Shown here piece by piece: positions 8,280 through 16,915 of a DNA stretch of 64,000 nt. Under the pieces are notes generated by a model, which saw only the letters and a list, made by a program, of their open reading frames with translations, had not been told where the DNA came from and did not search any database. Origin of the DNA: BP-464 sp963825415 (GTDB lineage: Bacteria; Actinomycetota; Thermoleophilia; Solirubrobacterales; Solirubrobacteraceae); the NCBI GenBank assembly GCA_963825415.1, contig CAWGTD010000002.1:62001-126000 (forward strand), in the 5' to 3' direction. Position 1 is the stretch's first letter; each line of letters opens with the position of its first letter. The position numbers were made by a program, and so were the translations under genes.

Positions 8280-10149
8280 TCAGCCGCTCGTGCGGTGCAG
8301 GTAGGTGAAGATGTCGCGGGCGGTCTTGCCCGGGACACCCGGCGCCGACTCGAGCTCCTCGCGCGACGCGGCGAGCACGCCCTCGGGCGAGCCGAAGTGC
8401 TTGAGCAGCGCGCGCTTGCGGGCCGGGCCGATGCCGGGCAGCCCATCCAGGATCGAGACCGTCATCGCGCGGTCGCGGCGCGTGCGGTGGTGCGTGATCG
8501 CGAAGCGGTGGGCCTCGTCGCGCACCCGCTGGAGCAGCTGGAGCTCGGGCGTGTCGTGGGCGAGGACGATCGGGCGCTTGGCCCCCGCGACGTAGACCTC
8601 CTCGAGGCGCTTGGCCAACGAGATGACGGTCACGCCGCGCTCGCGGAAGCCGGCGAGCGCGCGCAGGCCGGCCGCGAGCTGGCCCGGGCCGCCGTCGATG
8701 ACGACGAGGTTCGGCAGCGTGGCGAAGGACTCGTTGCGCTTGGGGTCGTGCGGAGACAAGTCCTGCTGGCTCTCCCACTGCGCGAGCCGCCGGCCGAGAA
8801 CCTCCTCCATCGCGGCGAAGTCGTCGGGCACGCCCTCCTGAAGACCGCGCACGTTGAAGCGGCGGTAGTCGGACTTCTTCGGCGCGCCGCCCTCGAAGAC
8901 GACCATCGACGCCGTCGTGTTCGTGCCCATCAGCGTCGAGATGTCGAAGCACTCGATGCGCAGCGGCAGCGAGTCGAGCTTGAGCGCCTGCTGGAGGCCG
9001 TCGAGCGCCTCGACGCGCTGCTGGCGGCGGCGCTCGGCCTTGAGCTTCTCCTGGTCGAGCGCCAGGCGCGCGTTGCGCTCGGCCAGGTCCAGCAGGCGGA
9101 CCTTGTCGCCGCGCTCGGCGGCCCGCAGCTCGACGCGACCGCCGCGGCGCGTGGCCAGCGCCACGCCCAGCGTCGGGTTCTCGTGCTGGACGACGATCTG
9201 GGCCGGGATCGAGATCGCGCCGGTGTAGTACTGGAGCATGAACTCCTCGGCGACCTCGGCCGCCTCGCGCTCGGCCTGGTTGTCGAGGTAGAACGACTGG
9301 CGGTCGGAGAGCACCCCGTCGCGGACCTGGAGCACCTGGGCGTTGGCGTCGGTGCCGTTCAGCGCCACGGCGACGATGTCGAGCGTGCCGATCGTCTCGC
9401 TGGCGACCCGCTGGCGCTCGAGCAGCGACCGCACCGCCCGCAGGCGGTTGCGCCACAGCGCGGCCTGCTCGAACTCGTGCGCCTCGGAGGCCTCCTTCAT
9501 GCGCCGCTCGAGGTCGCGCTCGATCTCGCGGTAGCGGCCGGAGAGGAACGCGACGACGCCGTCGATGCTCTCGCGGTACTCCTCCGGCGTGACGTAGTCG
9601 ACGCAGGGCGCCCCGCAGCGCTTGATGTAGTAGTCCAGGCAGGGCGATCCCGACCGCCGCCCCGGCTCCGTGCCCTGGCAGGAGCGGAACAGGAACACCT
9701 TGCCGAGCAGGTCGAGCGTGCCGCGGGTGCGCTTCGCGCTCGAGTACGGGCCGAAGTACAGACGGCTGCGGCGATGACGCTCGCGCGTGAAGTAGACGCG
9801 CGGGAACTTCTCGTCCATCGAGATCGCGATGAACGGATAGGACTTGTCGTCGCGCAGGCGGATGTTGAACCGCGGGCGGTACTGCTTGATGAAGCCCTGC
9901 TCGGCCAGCAGCGCCTCGGCCTCGCTGGAGACGACGAGGAACTCGACCGACTCGATCGCGTCGACCATCTCGTAGGCGCCGCGCGTCACCGGATTGCGAA
10001 AAATGTCCCGCGACACGGCTACGCAGGTTCTTGGCCTTCCCGACGTAGATCACGTTGCCCTTGCCGTCGCGGAAGAGGTAGACGCCAGGGTCTTTCGGCA
10101 GCGACTTTCGCTGCTCGATCAGGCGCGTTCGGCGACCCTCGGAGGGCAT
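8280..10149 (-). CDS. uvrC: Excinuclease ABC subunit C (frameshifted near the N-terminus)
   Basis: UvrC makes both incisions in nucleotide excision repair. The GIY-YIG nuclease (PGVYLFRDGKG, VIYVGKAKNLRSRV) is in one frame and the remainder in another. The break is a run of five A at 9999-10003; with four the sequence continues RVAGHFRNPVTRGAYEM. The rest has FIKQYRPRFNIRLRDDKSYP, the CRGT-like region around LFRSCQGT, a UVR-like coiled region, the endonuclease residues in IECFDIS, VVIDGGPGQL and DEAHRFAITHHR, and a C-terminal helix-hairpin-helix (LPGIGPARKRALL). The corrected length is about 622 residues, normal for UvrC. The ATG at 10149 faces a divergent molybdopterin enzyme 34 bases away. 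Confidence 0.9.
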
Positions 10150-10183
10150 GCCGCTTAACGTAGGGCCGGAGTACGCTGCCCCC

Positions 10184-12481
10184 ATGGGCGAACCGCGGAC
10201 CGCAATCCGCACCTGTCCCCTCTGCGAGGCGACGTGCGGGCTGGAGATCACGGTCAATGGAGGGGTCTCGCGGATCCGCGGCGATGCGGACGACGTGTTC
10301 AGCCACGGTTTCCTGTGCCCGAAGGGCGTGAGCCTGGGCGAGCTGCACGACGACCCCGACCGCCTGCGCCGGCCGATGCTGCGCGGCGCCGACGGCTCGT
10401 TCTCGCCCGTGTCGTGGGACGAGGCGTTCGCGGTGATCGACGAGCGGCTCACGCCGATCCTCGAGGCCGGCGGCCGCAACGCCGTGGGCGCCTACATCGG
10501 CAACCCGGCGGCCCACGGCCTGTCGGCGATCCTCTACGGCCGCGTGCTCGCGAAGGCGCTGGGGACGCAGAACATCTTCACGGCCAGCACCGTCGACCAG
10601 TACCCCAAGCAGGTCGCCTCGGCGCTGATGTTCGGCACGTCGACGAGCGTGCCCGTGCCGGACCTCGATCGCTGCAGCTGGCTGCTGATGCTCGGCGCCA
10701 ACCCGCTGGCGTCCAACGGCAGCCTGATGACCGCGCCCGACGTGCGCGGGCGGCTGCGCGCGATCCGCGCGCGCGGCGGGCGGCTCGTCGTCGTGGACCC
10801 GCGGCGCACGCGCACCGCCAAGGAGGCCGACGAGTGGATCGGCATCCGCCCCGGCACCGACGCCTATCTGCTGATGGCGATGGTGCACGTGCTGTTCGCC
10901 GAGGGCCTGGCCGTTGCCGGCGAGGACGTCGCGGGAGTGGACGAGGTCCGCGCGCTGGCCGAGCCGTTCACGCCCGAGGCGGTGGCGGACCGCTGCGGCG
11001 TCGACGCCGACACGATTCGGCGCCTCGCGCGCGAGCTGGCCGCTGCCGGCGCGCGAGCTGCCCAGGGCGAGCCGGCCGGAGCCGTCTACGGCCGCATCGG
11101 CACCACCACGCAGACGTTCGGCACGGTCACGAGCTGGCTGGTCGACGTGCTCAACGTGTTGAGCGGCAACCTCGACCGGCCCGGCGGCGCGATGTTCCCG
11201 AAGGTCGCGACAGGCTCGGCCAACACGCGTGGCGAGCCCGGCCGCGGCGCGGGCGTCACGCTCGGCCGCTGGCAGTCACGCGTGCGCGGCCTCGACGAGG
11301 TGCTCGGCGAGCTGCCGGTCGTCTGCCTGGCCGAGGAGATCGAGACGCCCGGCGAGGGCCAGATCCGCGCGATGGTCACGCTCGCCGGCAACCCCGCCGT
11401 GAGCACGCCCAACGCCGACCGCGTGGCGCGCGCGCTGGCGTCGCTGGACTTCATGGTCAGCGTCGACATGTACGTCAACGAGACGACGCGCCACGCCGAC
11501 GTCATCCTCCCCGTCCCCTCACCACTGGAGCGTTCGCACTACGACCTCGCGCTCTACATGTTCGCGATCCGCAACGTGGCGAACTACTCGCCGGCCGTGC
11601 TGGAGCCCGACGAGGAGATGCCCGACGAGTGGCGCACCTTGCTGCGGCTGGCCGGCGTCGCCGCCGGCCAGGGGCCCGACGTCGACGTCGACGCGCTCGA
11701 CGATTACGTCGCCTTCGAGCTCGCCCGCCGCGAGACGACCAACCCGCATTCCACCGTCGCCGGCCGCGATCCCGCCGAGCTCCTCGCGGCGGTGGAGCCG
11801 CGGCGCGGGCCCGAACGCCTGCTGGACATCATGCTGCGCTGCGGGCCGTACGGCGAGGGTTTCGGCGCGAACCCCGACGGCCTCACGCTCGCCGTGCTGG
11901 AGGCCAACCCGCACGGCATCGATCTCGGCGCGCTGGAGCCGCGGATGCCGGAAGTGCTGCGCACGCCGAGCGGCCAGGTCGAGCTGGCGCCCGAGCCGGT
12001 GGTTGCCGACGTGGCGCGGCTGCGCGCCGGCCTCGACGAGCCGGCACCCGAGTTCGTGCTCGTCGGCCGCCGCGACCTGCGCTCGAACAACTCCTGGATG
12101 CACAACCTGCCCAAGCTCGTCAGCGGCCCGGCGCGCTGCACGATGCTCGTTCACCCCGACGACGCCGCGCGCCTGGGGCTGATCGACGGCGAACCCGCGA
12201 CGGTCACGTCGCGCACGGGCACGGTCGAGATCCCGGTCGAGGTGACGCCGGACATCGTCACCGGCGTGGTCTCGATCCCGCACGGCTGGGGCCACGACGC
12301 GCCCGGGGTCGAGCTCGGCGTCGCGCGCGCCCATGCGGGCGTGAACTCGAACATCCTCGCCGACGAGGAGCTGTTCGAGCCGATCACCGGCACGGCGGTC
12401 CTCAACGGGATCCCGGTGACGGTCGCGCCCAGTCAGGCCACGAGCCTCACCGCGAGCGCACCTGCCGCCGCGCCCGCCTGA
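10184..12481 (+). CDS. Molybdopterin-dependent oxidoreductase, DMSO reductase superfamily
   Basis: A 765-residue single-subunit enzyme. The N-terminus has an Fe4S4 motif, CPLCEATCGL with a fourth cysteine in FLCPKG, as in formate dehydrogenases and assimilatory nitrate reductases. Molybdopterin-binding segments follow: GRVLAKALGT, LLMLGANPLASN, VVDPRRTRTA, IRPGTDAYLL and LAGNPAVS. The C-terminal molydop-binding domain has LVGRRDLRSNNSWMHN and GVSIPHGWGHD. No in-frame UGA is seen, so there is no sign of selenocysteine. There is no Tat signal, so it should be cytosolic. Substrate is unknown; uncharacterised actinobacterial relatives are common. ATG 10184 is preferred to 10148 because it sits directly before the Fe-S motif. 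The 3' end overlaps the convergent gene by 49 nt. Confidence 0.85.
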   Translation: MGEPRTAIRTCPLCEATCGLEITVNGGVSRIRGDADDVFSHGFLCPKGVSLGELHDDPDRLRRPMLRGADGSFSPVSWDEAFAVIDERLTPILEAGGRNAVGAYIGNPAAHGLSAILYGRVLAKALGTQNIFTASTVDQYPKQVASALMFGTSTSVPVPDLDRCSWLLMLGANPLASNGSLMTAPDVRGRLRAIRARGGRLVVVDPRRTRTAKEADEWIGIRPGTDAYLLMAMVHVLFAEGLAVAGEDVAGVDEVRALAEPFTPEAVADRCGVDADTIRRLARELAAAGARAAQGEPAGAVYGRIGTTTQTFGTVTSWLVDVLNVLSGNLDRPGGAMFPKVATGSANTRGEPGRGAGVTLGRWQSRVRGLDEVLGELPVVCLAEEIETPGEGQIRAMVTLAGNPAVSTPNADRVARALASLDFMVSVDMYVNETTRHADVILPVPSPLERSHYDLALYMFAIRNVANYSPAVLEPDEEMPDEWRTLLRLAGVAAGQGPDVDVDALDDYVAFELARRETTNPHSTVAGRDPAELLAAVEPRRGPERLLDIMLRCGPYGEGFGANPDGLTLAVLEANPHGIDLGALEPRMPEVLRTPSGQVELAPEPVVADVARLRAGLDEPAPEFVLVGRRDLRSNNSWMHNLPKLVSGPARCTMLVHPDDAARLGLIDGEPATVTSRTGTVEIPVEVTPDIVTGVVSIPHGWGHDAPGVELGVARAHAGVNSNILADEELFEPITGTAVLNGIPVTVAPSQATSLTASAPAAAPA

Positions 12482-13734
12482 TCGCCCGCGCCGCGCAGCA
12501 TCCCGAGGATGGCGGCCACGTAGGCCTGGGTCTCGGGGAACGGCGGGATGCACATGCACGCCGCCACGCGGCCCTCGCCGGCGTTGTAGGCCGCCAGCGC
12601 CAGCGGTACCGACGCGAAGCGACGCAACAGGTCGCGCATGTAGTGCGCCTGCGCGTCGATCGCCTGCGCCGGATCGAACGGGTCGCCCAGGCCGTACGCG
12701 TGCGCGGTACCGGGCATGAACTGCGCGATGCCCTGCGCGCCGACGCCCGAGCGCGCGAACGGGTTGAAGTTCGACTCCTTCCACGCCTGCGCGGCCAGCA
12801 GCGCCGCCGAGACGTTCCAGCGCTGCGCCGCGCGCGCGAACAGCGGCGCGTAGGCCGCGGGCACGAAGCCCGGCACGCCGTGGGCGCTCTCGCCGTCGCC
12901 GTCCGCGCCGTAGCCGACCGCCGTACTGCCGGCGTTCAAGACGAAACCCCAGTGCCACGGCTCCCACGAGTACCGCTTGACGAAGTGGAACCGCGGTGCG
13001 TTGTCGCCAAGCCAGCCGTAGGCGGACGACGGGCCGATGTCGAGCTCGGTCGCCAGGCGGTGCAGCGAGGTGCCCGGCGGCGCGACCCACTTCGGGTCTG
13101 GATGCGCGGCGAACAGCACGGCCTGCTCGGCGTCGGTCCGAAAGCCGCTGACCACGATGAGCTCGTGCCCGTCGCGCCGCGCGGCCGCCGCCAGGCGGTC
13201 GAACGCCGCGGCGACGTCGGGGCGCATCGGCTTGCCCTGCCGATACGCCAGCGGCCCCGAGTACTGGCCCTCACCCGCGGCGGAGACGGGCACGCTGCTC
13301 GGCGGGCTCAGCTCCGCCTCCGCGGCCACCGGCGCCGCCACCGACCCCTCGCCGCGCACGGCCACCGAATCTCCGACCGCCACACGGATCCGCACCGGCG
13401 CGATCGGATCGGCGTGCGGGAACGACACGCGCACGTCGCGAACGCCGTTGCGGCGAGCCGTCGCCTGCGCTGCCGCGACGCCGAGCGCGAGGTACGCCGC
13501 GCGTTCCAGATGGTTGGGGTTGAGGCGGCCCTCGAACCGCGGCGGCTCGAACAGCCGCGGGTAGGCGTCGCGCATCGCACGCGCGCCCGCGAGTGCAGCG
13601 AGGTCGGCGGCGCTGAGATGGTCGGCCCGATCGCCCAGACCGCGCGCCACCGAACCCACGACGAATGCGCCGACGAGCACCGCCAGCAGTGCCGCGACAA
13701 GCACCAGCAGCGCTTGGCCTCGTTGATCTCGCAT
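12433..13734 (-). CDS. TadE-like/M15 carboxypeptidase/lytic transglycosylase fusion protein
   Basis: A 433-residue three-part protein. Residues 1-60 (MRDQRGQALLVLVAALLA, HLSAADLAALAGARAM) match the TadE/TadG-like pilus-assembly membrane segment. Residues about 150-275 form an M15/VanY D-Ala-D-Ala carboxypeptidase, with zinc ligands in SLHRLATELDIG and EPWHWGF. Residues about 290-415 form a lytic transglycosylase, with catalytic Glu in AWKESNFNPFARS, then GAQGIAQFMPGTA and AAYNAGEG. It would be anchored outside the membrane and cut both peptide and glycan strands of peptidoglycan, possibly opening the wall for a Flp-type machine (inference). The corresponding tad ATPase genes are not in this window; other TadE-like genes are at 48.9-49.6 kb. 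Confidence 0.85.
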   Translation of the reverse strand: MRDQRGQALLVLVAALLAVLVGAFVVGSVARGLGDRADHLSAADLAALAGARAMRDAYPRLFEPPRFEGRLNPNHLERAAYLALGVAAAQATARRNGVRDVRVSFPHADPIAPVRIRVAVGDSVAVRGEGSVAAPVAAEAELSPPSSVPVSAAGEGQYSGPLAYRQGKPMRPDVAAAFDRLAAAARRDGHELIVVSGFRTDAEQAVLFAAHPDPKWVAPPGTSLHRLATELDIGPSSAYGWLGDNAPRFHFVKRYSWEPWHWGFVLNAGSTAVGYGADGDGESAHGVPGFVPAAYAPLFARAAQRWNVSAALLAAQAWKESNFNPFARSGVGAQGIAQFMPGTAHAYGLGDPFDPAQAIDAQAHYMRDLLRRFASVPLALAAYNAGEGRVAACMCIPPFPETQAYVAAILGMLRGAGDQAGAAAGALAVRLVA

Positions 13735-13876
13735 GGCCCAAAGCTGGACCTGGCCACGTGGGGCGTGGCGCTCGGAGAGCTACGAATTCGTCACGCCGTT
13801 ACCGCACGGCGGCGCGACCCACGCAACCGTGTCCGTCAAACCGGGGGAAGTCCCGGTCGCGTCGACACGCACCGCG

Positions 13877-13910
13877 GCCCGGGCGCCCACATTTGGCGGA
13901 GCGCCCGGGC
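13877..13910 (-). terminator. Strong hairpin downstream of the cupin gene
   Basis: GCCCGGGCGC (13877-13886) and GCGCCCGGGC (13901-13910) form a perfect 10-bp all-GC stem around a 14-base loop, 7 bases past the cupin stop on the minus strand. There is no T tract, so it may be a weak terminator or an mRNA-stabilising hairpin. The remaining 140 bases to the next gene start (13734) show only a short ACCGGG/CCCGGT hairpin. Confidence 0.5.
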
Positions 13911-13916
13911 AGCCGC

Positions 13917-14301
13917 TCAAGAGGAGGGGGCTTCCATCTCCTCCATGTTCTTGGTGACGACGGCCATGGTCCGTCCGAGTTCCTCGTGGGGCTGAACTCG
14001 ACACCTCGGTCCCGGCGTAGAGAACCGGTGTGTGCCCCGGGCCGGCGTAGTACGCGTCTCCGGTCTCGAAGACCTCTTCTCCGCCCACCGAGCGGAACGC
14101 GACCTTGCCTTTGATCACGTATCCCAGGTGTTCGCACTGGCACTCATCGTCGGGAAGCCCCTTGAAGAACGGGGCCAGGTCGGCGTCCTGGGTGTAGGTC
14201 TCGAAACCCACGGTCCAGCCGCCCTCGAAGTGCTCGAAATGGCCTTCGTAGCCTTCGACCGTCTCATGCTCGGAAGCGGTCTGCTTCGACGCCTTGGGCG
14301 T
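13917..14301 (-). CDS. Cupin domain protein (two frame errors, possible ACG start)
   Basis: A small beta-barrel protein. The main frame reads EGYEGHFEHFEGGWTVGF, PDDECQCEHLGYVIKGKVAF and GDAYYAGPGHTPVLYAGTEV, matching short actinobacterial cupins. After GTEV the family's usual VEFSPxEELGRTM continuation appears only if one base is restored near 14002-14005 and one in the G run 13988-13991; then it runs AVVTKNMEEMEAPSS to a stop at 13917. Corrected length is 128 residues. No ATG/GTG/TTG lies between an upstream in-frame TAG and the conserved region except a GTG well inside it; an ACG at 14301 sits 6 bases after GGAG, so it may be an ACG start or a miscalled ATG. It follows the SnoaL gene in an operon. 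Confidence 0.65.
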
Positions 14302-14316
14302 CTCCTACTCCTCTCG

Positions 14317-14685
14317 CTACTTGGGATCGCCGGACAGGACATCGCGCTCGCAGACGATGCGCCCGTCCTCGATATCGAGGATCGAATTGGCGACGACCTT
14401 GCGGCCGCCCGGGAACTCGCAGGTGATCGTGGCGGCGGCACGGCCCGGGCCCACGACCAGGTTTTCCACCGTCGCGCGGACACCCGCCGCGGCGCAGTGC
14501 TCGAACATCCCCTGGAAGACGTCCTTGCCCAGCCGCACGCGCGGCGAGCTCGGCGGGTTGTCCCGGTCGATCTGGATCAGCTCGACCTCGTCCGCGTAGA
14601 GCGCCAGCAGGCCCTCGACGTCCCACTCCTCGTAACCCCGCTTCAGGGCCTCGAGGTCGAACGACGTGCGTGTCTTGACGGTCAT
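14317..14685 (-). CDS. SnoaL-like (NTF2 fold) protein
   Basis: A 122-residue single-domain protein. It has the NTF2-fold pattern of an initial helix (FDLEALKRGYEEWDVEGLLALYADEVELIQID), a middle GKDVFQGMFEHC and strands ending GRIVCERDV. Members bind small hydrophobic ligands or act as small hydrolases or isomerases; no catalytic assignment is possible here. ATG 14685 follows a good ribosome site (GGAGG, 5-base spacer). The cupin gene starts 15 bases past its stop, so the two form an operon. Upstream is a perfect palindrome and a divergent MerR-type reading frame, suggesting induction by a ligand. Confidence 0.75.
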   Translation of the reverse strand: MTVKTRTSFDLEALKRGYEEWDVEGLLALYADEVELIQIDRDNPPSSPRVRLGKDVFQGMFEHCAAAGVRATVENLVVGPGRAAATITCEFPGGRKVVANSILDIEDGRIVCERDVLSGDPK

Positions 14686-14734
14686 CGCTACCTCCATCCG
14701 TTGTGTGTTTGACCGTGCGCGGACTAGGATGGCC

Positions 14735-14752
14735 CTTGAACCGCGGTTCAAG
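14735..14752. promoter_or_regulatory. 18-bp perfect palindrome in the SnoaL/MerR divergent promoter
   Basis: CTTGAACCGCGGTTCAAG is a perfect inverted repeat, centred between the divergent genes. On the minus strand TTGACT overlaps its edge and is followed after 19 bases by CATCCT, the long spacer typical of MerR-activated promoters with the dyad between -35 and -10. It is the best operator candidate in the window; the regulator bound is presumed to be a MerR protein. Confidence 0.6.
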
Positions 14753-14770
14753 TCAAGGGCCGGATCTGAC

Positions 14771-14968
14771 ATGGATGGATTCCCGGAGCTGACGATCGGC
14801 GAGGCCGCTAGACGCGCCGGTGTCGCGACATCCTCGATTCGCTACTACGAGCGAATCGGCCTGCTTCCACAACCCGAGCGCTCGCACGGGCAACGGCGCT
14901 ACGACGCCGAGGTGCTCGGCAAGCTCGGCTTCATCGGGGTCGCCCAGAGCGCCGGTCGGCGCTGGTAA
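14771..14968 (+). CDS. Truncated MerR family regulator (DNA-binding part only)
   Basis: Sixty-five residues: LTIGEAARRAGVATSSIRYYERIGLLPQPERS followed by RRYDAEVLGKLGFIGVAQSAG is a textbook MerR winged helix. After SAG, where the family continues into its hinge and long coiled-coil, the frame reads RRW and stops. Neither other frame in the next 90 bases resumes MerR-like sequence, and a convergent histidine kinase gene then begins. So the dimerisation and sensor parts are missing by true truncation, not by a simple frameshift. It may be a decayed gene or a DNA-binding stub. The palindrome directly upstream fits its family. Confidence 0.7.
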   Translation: MDGFPELTIGEAARRAGVATSSIRYYERIGLLPQPERSHGQRRYDAEVLGKLGFIGVAQSAGRRW

Positions 14969-15058
14969 CGCCTGGGCGGTCGCGACCGGACGATCCGCAC
15001 ACGGCGAAGACGAGCGCCACGACAAGCCCCACGCCACAGAGCCGGCCCGCGAGGGCTC

Positions 15059-16150
15059 TCACGCACACGGAAGGCTGAAGCGCACGCGGGTCCCGCTGGT
15101 CGCCTCCGGCAGCCAGATGCGCCCGCCGTGCGCCTCGACTATCGCCCGCGAGATCGCCAGGCCGAGCCCGGCGCCGTCGCCCCGGCGCGCCGGGTCTCCG
15201 CGCGCGAAGGCGTCGAAGACGTAGGCGCGGGCCGCCTCGGGAATGCCCGAGCCCGTGTCGGCGACCTCGACCTCGATCTCGCGGCCGGCGGGCTCGGCCA
15301 GCACGGTGACGCTGCCGTCGGCGGGCGTGTGGCGGATCGCGTTCTGGATCAGGTTGAACAGAACGCGCTGGACCTTCTCGGGATTGCCGCGCGCGGGCAG
15401 CCGCCCGGCGGCCAGGGCTGTGTGCACGGCGACGCCCCTGGTCCCGGCCTCGGGGCGCATCGCGTCGACGGTCTCCGCGACCAGCTCGTCGAGCGCGAGC
15501 TGCTGCATCGTCCAGGCGATGTCACCCGCCTCCAGGCGCGAGAGCTCGAAGAGGTCGTCGATGAGCGCACTGAGCGCGTCGACGTGGACGCGCATCGCGC
15601 CCGCATAACCCGCCCGCTCGCGCGCGTCGCCGATGTCGTCGGAGATCGCGGAGGCCAACAGGCGCAGCGAGGTCATCGGCGTGCGCAGGTCATGTGAGAC
15701 GGCGGCGACCAACGAGCGCCGCGCCTGCTCCTGGACGCGCAGCCGCTCGATCATCACGTTCGCCGCGCCGGCGAGCTCGGCCAGCTCGTCGCGACCGCGC
15801 GTCTCGACCCGCACGTCGCGGCGCCCCTCGCCGACCGCCACGAGCCCGTCGCGCAGCGCGTCGACGTCTTGCAGCGCGCCCGCGAGCACCCGCCTGCCGG
15901 CGACGACGCCGACGACGCCCGCGAAGCTGCTGACCAGCGCGATGATGAGCGCGTCGTGGGAGCTGAGGACCATCGCCTGCGCGAACACGGCGAGCGTCGC
16001 CAGCACGAGGCCGACTGCGAGGACCACGGACAGCAGCGCCTGGCGGCGAAGCGAGCCGATCCGGTGGCGGTGCGCGGCCAGCAGCTGGGCGACGCCGAGC
16101 CCGGCGAAGCCGAGGGCGGCGAGGATCAACAGCGCGACGAGCGTGCTCAC
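15059..16150 (-). CDS. HAMP-containing sensor histidine kinase
   Basis: A 363-residue membrane kinase. Two to three hydrophobic segments occupy residues 1-90 (LVALLILAALGFAGLGVAQLL; QALLSVVLAVGLVLATLAVFAQ; DALIIALVSSFAGVVGVVAG) with almost no extracellular domain, so it probably senses within the membrane or through a partner. A HAMP-like linker is followed by the H box AAVSHDLRTPMTSLRLLAS, N box QRVLFNLIQNAIRHTP, and G boxes VADTGSGIP and GDGAGLGLAISRAIVEAHGG. The start overlaps the stop of the upstream response regulator gene by 4 nt, so the pair is co-translated. The signal is unknown. Confidence 0.9.
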   Translation of the reverse strand: MSTLVALLILAALGFAGLGVAQLLAAHRHRIGSLRRQALLSVVLAVGLVLATLAVFAQAMVLSSHDALIIALVSSFAGVVGVVAGRRVLAGALQDVDALRDGLVAVGEGRRDVRVETRGRDELAELAGAANVMIERLRVQEQARRSLVAAVSHDLRTPMTSLRLLASAISDDIGDARERAGYAGAMRVHVDALSALIDDLFELSRLEAGDIAWTMQQLALDELVAETVDAMRPEAGTRGVAVHTALAAGRLPARGNPEKVQRVLFNLIQNAIRHTPADGSVTVLAEPAGREIEVEVADTGSGIPEAARAYVFDAFARGDPARRGDGAGLGLAISRAIVEAHGGRIWLPEATSGTRVRFSLPCA

Positions 16151-16845
16151 GGCGCGAACCGGTAGCCCACGCCCCAGACCGTCTCCAGCCGGGTCGGGTG
16201 CATGGGGTCGCTTTCGATCTTGCTTCGCAGGCGCCGCACGTGCACGGTCACGGTCGACGTGTCGGTCCAGAAGCCGTGCCGCCAGACCGCGTCCATGATC
16301 TGCTCGCGCGAGAACGCTTGCCCTGGGTGGCGAGCGAGATACAGCAGCAGGTCGAACTCGCGCTGGGTCAATGCCGCCTCCTCGCCGTCGACGAGGACGC
16401 GCCGGCCGGCCGGATCGATCTCCAGCTGGCCGAAGACCAGGCGCCCGGCGTCGGCATCGGGCGCGAGGTCGATTCGCCGCAGGACGGCTTCCGCGCGCGC
16501 CAGGAGCTCGGTGGGCGAGAACGGCTTGACCATGTAGTCGTCGGCGCCGAGCCGCAGTCCGATCACGCGGTCTGACTCCTCGCCCTTGGCGGTAAGCAGG
16601 ATGAAGCCGATGCGGCCGCGGTCGTGCATGCGGATCTGGCGCATGACCTCGAGCCCGTCCATCTGCGGCAGCATCAGGTCGAGCACGACGAGGTCGGGCC
16701 GCCGCTCCTGCACGCGGGCCAGCGCCTGCGCGCCGTCGGGCGCGACGCGGGCGTCGTAACCGGCACGCCGCATGTACCGCGCGACGATCTCGGCGATCGT
16801 GGGCTCGTCCTCGACGACGAGGACCGATGCGCGGGCTACCGACAC
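16147..16845 (-). CDS. OmpR/PhoB family response regulator
   Basis: A 232-residue regulator with a complete receiver (acidic pair VEDEP, phospho-acceptor Asp in LVVLDLMLPQMDG, Thr in LLTAKGEE, Lys in MVKPFSP) and a C-terminal winged helix (LTQREFDLLLYLARHPGQAFSREQIMDAVW, TVTVHVRRLRSKIE, TVWGVGYRF). It is the cognate regulator of the downstream histidine kinase by 4-nt overlap. The surface-glycosylation-like cluster follows on the same strand side after a gap of 70 bases in which I see no clear motif, so that cluster is a possible target. Confidence 0.93.
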   Translation of the reverse strand: MSVARASVLVVEDEPTIAEIVARYMRRAGYDARVAPDGAQALARVQERRPDLVVLDLMLPQMDGLEVMRQIRMHDRGRIGFILLTAKGEESDRVIGLRLGADDYMVKPFSPTELLARAEAVLRRIDLAPDADAGRLVFGQLEIDPAGRRVLVDGEEAALTQREFDLLLYLARHPGQAFSREQIMDAVWRHGFWTDTSTVTVHVRRLRSKIESDPMHPTRLETVWGVGYRFAP

Positions 16846-16915
16846 CCGTCGAGATTACGCGGCGCGGACCGTCGGCACGCGCTCGGCGCGGCGAGTTCAG
16901 CGTTTGGTCACCTCT

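Noticed and set aside
8295..10163. A 622-codon plus-strand frame opposite uvrC
   Set aside because: UvrC motifs are all on the minus strand; the plus frame has only the repetitive Arg/Leu/Val pattern of GC-driven antisense frames.
10184..12481. Selenocysteine-containing formate dehydrogenase
   Set aside because: There is no in-frame TGA before the stop and no SECIS-like hairpin was apparent; the Mo region is of the ordinary non-Sec type.
10234..13995. A 1253-codon open frame on the plus strand
   Set aside because: It overlaps the molybdopterin oxidoreductase in another frame and the fusion protein in antisense; it has Arg/Pro-rich low-complexity translation and no family features.
14969..15058. 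Continuation of the MerR regulator in another frame
   Set aside because: Both other frames were read across 90 bases and show no MerR hinge or coiled-coil pattern, so the truncation stands.
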